DNA from: CAZHVS01 sp964536015
GTDB lineage: Bacteria > Bacteroidota > Ignavibacteria > Ignavibacteriales > Ignavibacteriaceae
DNA length: 64,000 bases
Assembly: GCA_964536015.1 (NCBI GenBank)
Contig: CAZHVS010000001.1
Location: forward strand, 186,001-250,000
Direction: 5' to 3'
In this document: positions 26,434 through 35,500 of the stretch, in pieces
Layout: each line of letters begins with the position of its first letter
Numbering within the stretch: the first letter of the stretch is position 1
Made by a program: the position numbers and the translations under genes
The notes under the pieces: generated by a model
Databases searched by the model: none
What the model was told of the DNA's origin: nothing
What the model saw: the letters and a program-made list of their open reading frames with translations, nothing else

Positions 26434-26805
26434 ATGGAAAACATAATCAGAATAAAAAGAGCTTCGTTCTATGCATATCATGGTGTTTTTAAAGAAGAAA
26501 GAAACATCGGAGGAAAGTTTGAAGCAGATATTGATTTATACACAGATTTTTCAAATGCAGTCGCTTCAGATAAACTGACTGAAACAGTTAATTATGAAAA
26601 AGTTTATAAGCTGCTTTCTGATATTGCTATGACACAAAAATTTCATCTTATTGAAGCACTTGCAAATAAAATTACACAAGAACTATTTGTTCATTTTCCA
26701 ATTGTATATAAAGCGGTTGTGCGGGTAAGAAAAAATAATCCCCCTATTGGTGGCGTAGTAGATTGTGTTGAGGTTGAAGTAAATAAATCTAGAGAAGAAC
26801 TTTAA
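26434..26805 (+). CDS. folB: Dihydroneopterin aldolase
   Basis: A 123-residue FolB-fold protein. 'IKRASFYAYHGVFKEERNIGGKFEADIDLY' carries the conserved Tyr and His at the substrate end, and 'TVNYEKVYKLL' and 'LIEALANKI' supply the pterin-binding Glu. It converts dihydroneopterin to 6-hydroxymethyl-dihydropterin and glycolaldehyde in folate synthesis. The next gene, folK, takes this product on, 9 nt downstream. Confidence 0.93.
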   Translation: MENIIRIKRASFYAYHGVFKEERNIGGKFEADIDLYTDFSNAVASDKLTETVNYEKVYKLLSDIAMTQKFHLIEALANKITQELFVHFPIVYKAVVRVRKNNPPIGGVVDCVEVEVNKSREEL

Positions 26806-26814
26806 AGTCTGAAG

Positions 26815-27342
26815 ATGAAAAACATTGCATTACTTGCATTGGGTTCTAATGTGGGCGATAAACGAGAATTTATTTTTGAAGCAATTAAAAGAATTCATAA
26901 TTGTAATAAAAATGAGATTTTAAAAATTTCTTCTCTTTATGAAACTCTTCCAATGGGTGTTGAAGGTCAGGGGAATTATATTAATGCGGTAATAAAAATT
27001 GTAACAAAGTCTACTCCAATAGAACTTTTCAATTTCATTAAGCGAGTAGAAAAGGATATTGGAAGAATTGATAGAGGCAGATGGAACAGTCGTGAAATTG
27101 ATATTGATATTTTATTTTATGACCAGCTTATAATTGAAAATGAAATAGTTTCGATTCCTCATAAACAACTTCATTTAAGAGATTTTGTAATGACTCCTTT
27201 AATTGAAATTGAACCTGATTTTTTTCATCCTGTTTTAAAGAAAAATATTTGCAATATTTGTATAAAGGAAAATGAACAATTTATTTTAAGAAAAATGAAT
27301 GATAAAATTATTATTAAGGAAGGAGATGTAGTCCTATCTTGA
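26815..27342 (+). CDS. folK: 6-hydroxymethyl-7,8-dihydropterin pyrophosphokinase
   Basis: A 175-residue FolK. 'LALGSNVGDKREFI' is the N-terminal signature, 'IDRGRWNSREIDIDILFYD' holds the Mg2+-binding Asp pair and 'IPHKQLHLRDFVMTPL' is the last family motif. It activates the folB product with ATP for joining to p-aminobenzoate. It lies between folB and the deoxynucleoside kinase gene, with a 4-nt overlap to the latter. Confidence 0.94.
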   Translation: MKNIALLALGSNVGDKREFIFEAIKRIHNCNKNEILKISSLYETLPMGVEGQGNYINAVIKIVTKSTPIELFNFIKRVEKDIGRIDRGRWNSREIDIDILFYDQLIIENEIVSIPHKQLHLRDFVMTPLIEIEPDFFHPVLKKNICNICIKENEQFILRKMNDKIIIKEGDVVLS

Positions 27343-27992
27343 ATAAAGAATTAAAATACATTGCAGTTGAAGGTGTAATTGGAGCTGGTAAAACCTCTCT
27401 TGCAAAAAAACTTAAAGAAAGATTAGATGCACAAATAGTTCTTGAAGAGTTTGAAGCAAATCCTTTTCTTGGTGAATTTTATAATGACAGAAAACGCTAT
27501 GCTTTCCAGACTCAGATGTTTTTTCTTGTTAATCGTTACAAGCAACAGCAGCAATTAAATCAGGAAAATCTTTTTTCTGAGTATCTTATAACAGACTATA
27601 TTTTTGAGAAAGACCAAATCTTTGCTTACCTCAATTTAAATGGTGAAGAATTGAAATTATATGAAACACTTTTTCCAATGTTGAATCGTAATATTCGTAA
27701 ACCTGACCTCGTTGTATTTCTTCAGTCAAGTATTGAGCGATTGATGTTCAATATAAAAAAAAGAAGTCGACAAATCGAAAGAAATATTGTACAATCATAC
27801 ATTGAAGAATTAAGCGAAGCTTATAATGATTTTTTCTTTAAATATAATTCTACACCTTTGCTTATTGTTGATGCAACAGAAATCGATTTTATAAAAAGCC
27901 AGAAAGATTTTGACGAACTATTCCAGGCTATCTTTAGAGACGACAGGGGAATAATTGAATACTTTCAACCGGAAGTGAAAAGGATATTTTAA
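27339..27992 (+). CDS. Deoxynucleoside kinase
   Basis: A 217-residue P-loop kinase of the dNK (dCK/dGK) family: Walker A 'GVIGAGKTS' (residues 12-20), 'EEFEANPFL' for the base-binding part, and 'KKRSRQIERNI' as the lid. It phosphorylates deoxynucleosides for salvage. The start is TTG at 27339 overlapping the folK TGA stop; there is no ATG before the P-loop, and GGAG lies upstream in folK. The folK-dNK pairing is common in this phylum. Substrate (dA, dG or dC) cannot be told from sequence alone. Confidence 0.9.
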   Translation: MNKELKYIAVEGVIGAGKTSLAKKLKERLDAQIVLEEFEANPFLGEFYNDRKRYAFQTQMFFLVNRYKQQQQLNQENLFSEYLITDYIFEKDQIFAYLNLNGEELKLYETLFPMLNRNIRKPDLVVFLQSSIERLMFNIKKRSRQIERNIVQSYIEELSEAYNDFFFKYNSTPLLIVDATEIDFIKSQKDFDELFQAIFRDDRGIIEYFQPEVKRIF

Positions 27993-28168
27993 TGCTAAGG
28001 TTGTTATTCTGGGGTATTGTAATCTATGTTTTGTATAAAATATTTTCTTTTTTTTATAGAATAAAAAAAGTTTTAAAAACTCAAAAAGATAATATTTATC
28101 GTAAAGAACGTAAAGATGTTGTTGATGTTGATTATGAAGAAGTTGAATCGAATGATAAAAAGAGTTGA
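27992..28168 (+). CDS. Small membrane protein, DUF4834-like
   Basis: A 58-residue protein starting with ATG that overlaps the kinase TAA stop by 1 nt. It has one N-terminal helix ('LLFWGIVIYVLYKIFSFFY'), a basic stretch, and an acidic tail 'DVDYEEVESNDKKS'. The helix-basic-'xDYEEV' plan matches the small DUF4834 proteins of Bacteroidota, which also tend to sit near such housekeeping genes. Function unknown; probably inner-membrane. Confidence 0.7.
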   Translation: MLRLLFWGIVIYVLYKIFSFFYRIKKVLKTQKDNIYRKERKDVVDVDYEEVESNDKKS

Positions 28169-28170
28169 GG

Positions 28171-29277
28171 ATGTCCCGTAAAAATTATTTTTCATTTTTT
28201 ATTCATAAGGTTATTTACTTTTTTTTTGCACTTAATGAAAATAAAAGTAATGACATCGGTACGCCAAGAAAAATATTAATCATCCGTCAGCATAATCAAT
28301 TAGGAGATATGATTTCAGGTATTTCTCTTTTCCGAGCTTTAAAAGAAAAGTATCCTGAAATGGAATTGACTGTTGTGGCAAGCCCTGATAATATAGATGC
28401 CATCAAAAAAAATAAATTTATTAATTCAATAATTCTATTCGATAAAAAAAAATTATTTAATCCATTTGAATTAACTTCCTTTTATAAAAAACTGCGTCAA
28501 CCTTATGACGTTTGTATTGTTCCTGTTCTTGTTTCAATTTCATTTACAAGTAATATTCTTGCAAGAATTTCTAATTCAAAAATAAGAATAGGACCGCTTT
28601 CTCTTGAGGGAGCAATGAATGAAAGTTATTTTCTTTTTGATAGAAGAGTTAAACTGGATTGGAGAAAACATCCAGATTCAAATGTCTCCGATAGAATAAT
28701 GGATATTGTACGCCCGTTTGGTATTGATTCCAAAAATTATCATTCTGAAATATTTTATGATAAAGATGATGAACGAATTGCTGGTGATTTTTTACTAATA
28801 AATTTTCGCAGTTCAGACAAAATAATTGTTGGCTTACATGTTGGAGCGGGTAAACCTCAAAATAGATGGTCTTGTCATAAATATGCTGAATTAATTGAAA
28901 TGATAAAAAATAAATACGATGCTGAAATTTATTTGACAGGAAGTGATGCTGATAAAGATGAAATTTCATTTGTAAAATTAAATGTTGATTTTGAAATTCC
29001 GGTCTTTATGAATAAAACAATTCCAGAAGTTGCTGCACTGATATCAAAATCTGACTTCTTCATAACCAACGATACTGGAATAATGCACGTAGCAGGTTCT
29101 ACTCCAACTCCACAGATTTCGATATTCGGACCAACAAATCCATTCAACTGGGCTCCGGTTGGTTGCAATAAATATTTTATTCGCAAATCGGATTTAATTG
29201 ATGACATAAATGTTGAAGATGTTTTTAACTTGTTTAAAATAGTTATTGCTGATAATAAAAAATTAAATGCAAAATAA
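28171..29277 (+). CDS. Glycosyltransferase family 9 (heptosyltransferase-like)
   Basis: About 368 residues with the GT9 two-domain Rossmann plan. 'ILIIRQHNQLGDMISGISLFRAL' is the N-terminal motif with the catalytic Asp, 'GLHVGAGKPQNRW' starts the C-terminal domain and 'TNDTGIMHVAGSTPTPQISIFGPTNPFNWAP' is the nucleotide-sugar site. GT9 enzymes add heptose or related sugars to lipopolysaccharide core. An in-frame TTG at 28165 overlaps the upstream stop; ATG 28171 is preferred, although its ribosome site is weak. Its 3' end overlaps the Ppx/GppA gene by 11 nt. Confidence 0.88.
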   Translation: MSRKNYFSFFIHKVIYFFFALNENKSNDIGTPRKILIIRQHNQLGDMISGISLFRALKEKYPEMELTVVASPDNIDAIKKNKFINSIILFDKKKLFNPFELTSFYKKLRQPYDVCIVPVLVSISFTSNILARISNSKIRIGPLSLEGAMNESYFLFDRRVKLDWRKHPDSNVSDRIMDIVRPFGIDSKNYHSEIFYDKDDERIAGDFLLINFRSSDKIIVGLHVGAGKPQNRWSCHKYAELIEMIKNKYDAEIYLTGSDADKDEISFVKLNVDFEIPVFMNKTIPEVAALISKSDFFITNDTGIMHVAGSTPTPQISIFGPTNPFNWAPVGCNKYFIRKSDLIDDINVEDVFNLFKIVIADNKKLNAK

Positions 29278-30217
29278 TAGATACATTGCAGCATTAGATA
29301 TTGGTTCTAATTCTTTTCATCTTGTAATTGCAAAAATTCTAGATGATAATAAGTTCGAAATATGCAGAAGAGAGAGAGAAGTGTTAAGACTTTCAGTACA
29401 GGAAGAGGGGAAATCAATTATTCCACAAGATAATTACCAAAAAGCTGCTGAACTATTAAACAGGTTTAAAATTATTTCTAATTCTTTTAACACTCCGATT
29501 AAAGCAGTTGCCACAAGTGCAGTACGAGAAGCTGATAATCAGAATGATTTTATTAACTACATTGAAAACGAAACAGGAGTCAAAATAGAAGTAATAAATG
29601 GAAAAAGAGAAGCCGAAATGATTTACAAGGCTATATCTTTAACTTTACAAATAAAAGATAAAAAACTTCTTTGTATAGATATTGGTGGAGGAAGTACCGA
29701 ATTAATAATAGGTGTGAATGGAAAAACTCTTTATTCCACAAGTGTTAAATTAGGTGCGGTACGTTTATCGCAAATATTTTTTCCTGATTATATTTTAAGT
29801 AAAGAAAGAATTATACGATGCGAACAGCATGTTAGAAAACTTTTATTATCTGTGATTAACGATATAAATACAACAGGATTTGAACTTTGTGCTGGTTCAT
29901 CAGGTTCTTTTAGAACAGTAATTTCATTAATTAAAAAAAACGAATATAATTTTAATTGTAACTACACAGGAATAGAGTTCACTAAACATCAATTGAATGA
30001 AATAATGCAAGTAATATTACTGAATTCGACAACTGAGGAGAGAATGAAAATTCCCGGTATGGAAATAAAACGTGCGGATATAATACCTGCTGGTATAATT
30101 ATTCTAAAGGTCTTATTTGAAGTACTAAAAATTGAAAAAGTGGTTTATTCAGATTATTCCTTAAGAGAAGGAATTATAATTGATTTATTAGATAGAATGA
30201 AATCAGAATCATTGTAA
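29267..30217 (+). CDS. ppx: Ppx/GppA-family phosphatase
   Basis: A 316-residue protein of the ASKHA fold. 'AALDIGSNSFHLVIAKI' is phosphate 1, 'ATSAVREADN' follows, and 'LCIDIGGGSTELIIG' is phosphate 2. At this length it has only the two core domains, without the extra C-terminal HD-like domains of E. coli Ppx. Members hydrolyse polyphosphate or pppGpp; the two cannot be told apart here. It overlaps the GT9 gene by 11 nt. Confidence 0.88.
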   Translation: MQNNRYIAALDIGSNSFHLVIAKILDDNKFEICRREREVLRLSVQEEGKSIIPQDNYQKAAELLNRFKIISNSFNTPIKAVATSAVREADNQNDFINYIENETGVKIEVINGKREAEMIYKAISLTLQIKDKKLLCIDIGGGSTELIIGVNGKTLYSTSVKLGAVRLSQIFFPDYILSKERIIRCEQHVRKLLLSVINDINTTGFELCAGSSGSFRTVISLIKKNEYNFNCNYTGIEFTKHQLNEIMQVILLNSTTEERMKIPGMEIKRADIIPAGIIILKVLFEVLKIEKVVYSDYSLREGIIIDLLDRMKSESL

Positions 30218-30243
30218 ATAAGTTATAAGAATGAAGAAAGGAA

Positions 30244-30633
30244 ATGAACATGTATCATACGAGCAAAATAATTAATTCAACTTTTGAAGCAGCTCTTGAA
30301 AAAATTTCTGAGGAACTTAAAAAAGAAGGCTTTGGGATTTTGAGTGAAATTGATGTCAAAGAAACATTAAAGAAAAAGCTTGATATTGATTTTAGAAAAT
30401 ATAAAATTCTTGGTGCATGCAATCCTCCCTTTGCATATAAAGCTTTGCAGTTAGAAGATAATATTGGTGTGCTTATGCCTTGCAATATTGTAGTACAGGA
30501 AAAGGAAGATGGAAAAATATCTTTATCTGCAGTTAATCCAATGGAATCTATGAAGACCGTAGGTAATTAGAATCTGGAACTCATAGCAAAAGAAATTTCT
30601 TCAAAGCTTGCAAAAGTTATTAATAATTTATAA
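30244..30633 (+). pseudogene. DUF302-family gene interrupted by an in-frame TAG
   Basis: The first 108 codons give a DUF302 domain: 'FGILSEIDVKETLKKKLDI', 'KILGACNPPFAYKAL', 'IGVLMPCNIVVQE' and 'VNPMESMKTVGN'. A TAG at 30568-30570 then stops translation, but the same frame continues for 20 codons ('NLELIAKEISSKLAKVINNL') to TAA at 30631-30633. That tail is the normal DUF302 C-terminus, so the TAG looks like a recent nonsense change, or an assembly error. The short product would lack its last helix. DUF302 proteins are small and of unknown function. AAAGGA lies just before the ATGs at 30244 and 30250. Confidence 0.8.
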
Positions 30634-30671
30634 CAAAGCACTTTCAAATACTAAATTATCTTTTTCATTCA

Positions 30672-31850
30672 ATGAAAAATATTTATCTAAAAAAAAATGA
30701 AGATAGAAGAATTCGCAATGGACATTTGTGGATTTTTTCAAATGAAATTCTTAAAGGTGATAATGATATTGAAAATGGTGAGTTAGTTAATGTTTTCAAC
30801 TATGCCGGTGATTTTATTGGTAATGGATTTTATAACAGAAATTCATTAATTGCCACAAGAGTTTTATCATTTCAAAAAATTGAAAGTCTGAAGAAATTTA
30901 TTGAAGAAAAAATTCAATCAGCTTTTCATCTTAGGAAACAGATTTATCCAGAACGGGATTCGTTTCGTTTAATATTTTCAGAGAGTGATTTTCTTCCCGG
31001 TTTGATAATTGATAAGTACAACAGTACTTTTGTTTTGCAAATTAATTCTTGCGGGATAGAAAAAAATATTGATAGCATTGTGGCTGTTTTAAGGGATTTA
31101 TTTAATGCCAAAAATATTTTATCAAAGAATGAAACTCATTTCAGAATTCTTGAAGGATTACCTGATGAAGATAAAATATATCTGGGAGAAAACTCGAAAG
31201 AGATTATTGATGATGGAAAAATTAAATATGAAATTGATTTTCAATTAGCTCACAAAACTGGTTTTTATTTTGATCAATCAGACAACCGATTTTTTATTGA
31301 AAAAATTGTTAAGAATCAATCTGTTCTGGATGCATTTTGTAATTCAGGTGGATTTGGATTACATGCCTTATCTGCTGGTGCAAAAGAAGTAACTTTTTTA
31401 GATTCGTCGGAAATTGAAATAAATAAAGTAAAAAGAAATTGTGAGTTGAATTATTTTACTAATAACTACAAAGCAATAGTTGATGATGTATTTGATTACC
31501 TTGAAAACTGCATTCAAAAAAATATTAAGTATAATATAGTAATGATTGATCCCCCAGCATTTGCTAAGAGTAAAAAGAATATTTCAGCAGCTATTAAGGG
31601 ATATGAAAAATTAAATAGAAAAGCTTTACTATGTACAACTAATAACGGTTACTTGGTTTCTTCCTCCTGTTCATATCATTTGAACAAGGAAATTTTTTTT
31701 GAATTAATAAATAAAGCTGCTATTAAAGAAAATATAAACCTCCAATTAATTCATTATAATGAAGCGTCACTAGATCATCCCAAACTTTTATCTATGCCCG
31801 AAACTTCTTATTTAAAATTTGCTATATTCAGAGTTTTAAGAAAAAATTGA
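30672..31850 (+). CDS. rlmI: 23S rRNA (cytosine-C5) methyltransferase, RlmI family
   Basis: A 392-residue SAM-dependent methyltransferase with an N-terminal PUA-like domain ('RIRNGHLWIFSNEI') and a Rossmann catalytic domain: 'VLDAFCNSGGFGLHAL' is the SAM motif, 'MIDPPAFAKSKK' the substrate-base motif with Asp-Pro-Pro, and 'SSSCSYHL' carries the catalytic Cys region. RlmI methylates C1962 of 23S rRNA in E. coli. It is the last gene of this forward block and ends 2 nt before a convergent gene. Confidence 0.91.
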   Translation: MKNIYLKKNEDRRIRNGHLWIFSNEILKGDNDIENGELVNVFNYAGDFIGNGFYNRNSLIATRVLSFQKIESLKKFIEEKIQSAFHLRKQIYPERDSFRLIFSESDFLPGLIIDKYNSTFVLQINSCGIEKNIDSIVAVLRDLFNAKNILSKNETHFRILEGLPDEDKIYLGENSKEIIDDGKIKYEIDFQLAHKTGFYFDQSDNRFFIEKIVKNQSVLDAFCNSGGFGLHALSAGAKEVTFLDSSEIEINKVKRNCELNYFTNNYKAIVDDVFDYLENCIQKNIKYNIVMIDPPAFAKSKKNISAAIKGYEKLNRKALLCTTNNGYLVSSSCSYHLNKEIFFELINKAAIKENINLQLIHYNEASLDHPKLLSMPETSYLKFAIFRVLRKN

Positions 31851-31852
31851 TA

Positions 31853-32452
31853 CTACATTATTTTTTTAAGTCTTTCAATTTCAGTTGCAAGTTCAGCTAA
31901 ACCTTCAGGTTTTGAAATATCTGTTGAAAATAATGGATTTAAAATTTGTACAGTAAATAAACTGCTATTGAAGTCTCCAAGTAAGAAGAAATTTTCGGCT
32001 TTTAGCACAAGCAAGTCCGTTTTACTTAAAGTAGTATCATAAGTAAATTTCCATGTAGAATCATAACTGAGTGCAATATCCGTTTTAAGATTTGATTGGT
32101 TATACTGTTTTGTCGCATTAAGTAAAAATGCCCAGCCAGCAAATAAATCTGCTGTTACTTTTGTTTTTGTTGAACCAAGATAGAAAGCTGTTTCTCCTAA
32201 AGGAAGTGAATCAAGTTTTAGCAGAACCCAACCTGCACCAATGTATGCATCAACGCGGGTTGAGTCACTAGCAAGCGCTTCACCAAATTTTTTAGCAGCA
32301 CCATAATAATCTTTATTTTTGTATGCAGTCCAGCCGCCATTTACAGTTGATGCATATGTATCTACCGGTTCTGTCGGTTGTTTAACTTTACAACCATCTG
32401 AAAATATTATAATTGTAAAAATCATTACGAGTATAAATATTTTGTTTTCCAT
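31853..32452 (-). CDS. TPR-like lipoprotein
   Basis: A 199-residue protein with a signal peptide ending in a Cys ('FSDGC', residue 21), which is a weak lipobox but plausible. The rest has TPR-like helices ('GGWTAYKNKDYYGAAKKFGEAL', 'AYIGAGWVLLKLDSLPLGETAFYLG'). It lies just downstream of the giant T9SS gene on the same strand, 73 nt away, and may be cotranscribed. I do not recognise a named family; a role in assembly or surface attachment would be guesswork. Confidence 0.65.
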   Translation of the reverse strand: MENKIFILVMIFTIIIFSDGCKVKQPTEPVDTYASTVNGGWTAYKNKDYYGAAKKFGEALASDSTRVDAYIGAGWVLLKLDSLPLGETAFYLGSTKTKVTADLFAGWAFLLNATKQYNQSNLKTDIALSYDSTWKFTYDTTLSKTDLLVLKAENFFLLGDFNSSLFTVQILNPLFSTDISKPEGLAELATEIERLKKIM

Positions 32453-32525
32453 ATTAGACTCTTTTTATTTTATTAAAATCTTACCATTTGTTAATTACAT
32501 TTCAAATTAAACTATCGGACAAAAA

Positions 32526-35500
32526 TTATTTAAGAAGCATTATTTTTTTTACCTGATTAAAGTTTTCGGTAATCATTCTCACAAAAAATACTCCTGTGGA
32601 TAAAGGAAGTCCTGCGTCATCCTTTCCATCCCATGTGGATTTGTACATTCCAGCAAGCTCGAATCCATCAAATAAAGTTTTAACTTTTTCTCCCAGTATA
32701 TTGTAAATTATTATAGTTAAGTGTCCGTCATTTGCAAGACTGTAATTAAAACTTGTTGTTGGATTAAAAGGATTTGGATAATTCTGACTTAAAGCATATT
32801 CATCTGGAACAAGGTTACTGCCATTAAATCTTTCATCAAGAAACAGTTTGAATTTTCCTAAAGAATTGGTAAAGCATTTTACTTTGCCAAGTTGTTTAAA
32901 TACCTGGCTTCTTAATGGATGCCACTCATTGTTTTCAAGGTGATAAATGAACAACTTTGATGGATCAGGATATTGAGATTTATCATAGTTAATTTCAATC
33001 TGTAAAGGTGATTCAAAGATTGTCTCCGGTGTATAGATGTATACATTATCGCTTGCATTCTTTTCCTGGTCCGCAATAAAACACAGTTCTTGTTTTATTG
33101 AGTTTGAATTTATTTGTAAAATAGCTTTGGAATCAATACTTGATAAACGTGAGAGTATTCCCGGTTTAGCAAGCAATATATTAAAAGTTCTGAGAGTATC
33201 TTTTATTACATTCATCAAAGTATTTACAGAAACTTTAATTGAAAATATCCCGCTTGTATCAAACTTCAGACTACCTTTATAAGTACTAGCAGAATTTGGA
33301 ATTCCTGTCATTAATATGGGAATAGTATCTTGACTACTCCACATTTTTGCTGTTGGGGCTTTACTAAGCAATGAATCAGAAATAACGATTAAGTCAGCAT
33401 ATTTTGCAATAGCAGGGTTCTGGTAAATAGAAACATTTACTTTTGGCAAAACAGTACTGATAGTAAAAGAGGTGTCACTAATGTCATATGCATTTGAATC
33501 AAGAGCATCGGAGATTCTTACAAGACAATTTACCGATGGGGTATTCGATACTTTCCAGGAATATTTTAATTGCGAAGCAGTAACTGATAATATCAAATTT
33601 TGCCATGTAATCCCATTGTTTGTTGAAAGTTCAATTTTTACATTTAGAATATCTGAGTATGTCCAGCTAACATCAGTTTGTTTACCAACAATTAGTTTTT
33701 CATTGCCGTTTGGTGAAACGACAACAATGGTCGATTTATAAATTTCAAAAATACTGTTGCTGGTATCTTTAATGAAAGGATATTCAGTTGAAGAAATAAT
33801 AATTCTGCAATTTCTGGAATTCAGCGATGGAACAATCCAATTAAATATTCCTGTAGTTGCATCAAGACTATCAGAAATTTTATTCCAAGTTATTCCATTA
33901 TCTGAGCTGTAAGTCAAATTAATTAAATTTAAGTCTGTACTATTCCAGTTAATATTTTGAGCTGTGCCGCTTTTTAATCGTTCTCCTCCATTTGGTGAAT
34001 TAAGAGTCAAAGTCGGAACAACAATTGTGAAAGTTAAATCAGAAATGTCAAACAAACCCAAAGTCTCCTGATCGGAAATTTTGATTTTGCACAGACTGGA
34101 ATGATACTTTGGAACAGTCAACAAATATTTTCCTGATGAACCATTTAAATTAGAATCAATAACTACCCAGTTAGCTCCATCGTTAGTAGTTAATTCAATT
34201 TTTAATTTACTTATATCATTGCTTTGCCATTTAATTTCTTTCTGTGTATTCCAGAACCATATTTCTCCTCCATTAGGAGAGATAAGAGAAAGCAACGGTT
34301 TGTAAATGGTAAAATTAGAATCACTAACATCATTTACGGTTGTAAGAGATAGATCCGTTATTTTAACTCTGCAGCTTGTCGATGGAGTATTTGGTACCAA
34401 CCAATTTGTGCTCCCAAGACCGGCTTGTATTGAATCGACAATAGTTGTCCAGTTGCTGCCATTATTTGTTGAATATTCTATTTTTACTTTCTGAACATTT
34501 GTACTTACCCATCTTATAGTATTGGTAGAGCCTTCTTTCCATCTTTCGCCTCCATTAGGAGTTAAAACTGTAATAGTAGATTGGTAAATGGTGAAGAAAT
34601 TATCGCTGGTATCTCCAACAAAAGCATCAGATGTATCAATTATTCTAACTTTGCATTGCGTTGATGGAGTAGATGGAATTGTCCAGATGTAATTTCCATT
34701 GCTGAAAGGAACAGCAGTTGAGATTAAATTCCAGTTGGAACCATCGTTTGTTGTATATTCCAATCTTAGATGAGAAATTAATAAAAGTTCTGAGTCAATC
34801 TTCTCTTCATATTTATAATTATTTGAACTAGTTTTTGTGAATTCAAGTGATTGTGTTGACCATGTAATATTCTTTTGTGAAGATGACTGCCATATTTCAC
34901 CACCGTTCGGTGAGGTCAATATAAGTTTTGAAATTGTGAATACAGCATTACTCGTATCTCCTGCAAATAAATTACCAGGATCATAGATCCTTATTTTTGC
35001 CTGACTTGTAGGTGTGCCGGGAACTGTCCATAAATAGTTTCCGGTAGCAGGGGATATGTTAGTTGCAATTGAAATCCACGTTGAACCACTGTTAGTTGAG
35101 TATTCAATATTTATTGTATTTGCAAATTGAACAGTATAATTAATAGATTTTTTTGAACCAGCAAACCAATTTTCTCCGCCATTTGGAGAATTTAGAACTA
35201 CACTAATGATACTAATACTAAATGTCGAATTACTTGTATCCGTAATTAAAGGATTAGTAATATCAGTAATTTTTACAAAACATTGATTTGAAACAGTATT
35301 AGGCACTAACCAGCTATAAGATCCATTACTTGCAGAAATTAATGATATAATATTCAACCAATTTTGACCGTTATTAGTTGAGTATTCTATCTTAACATTT
35401 TGAACATTTGTACTTGTCCAGGTGATATTATAGTTTGTGTTTACAAGGACATTTTCACCACCTTTTGGTGAGGTAACATTAATCGTTGATGTATAAATAG

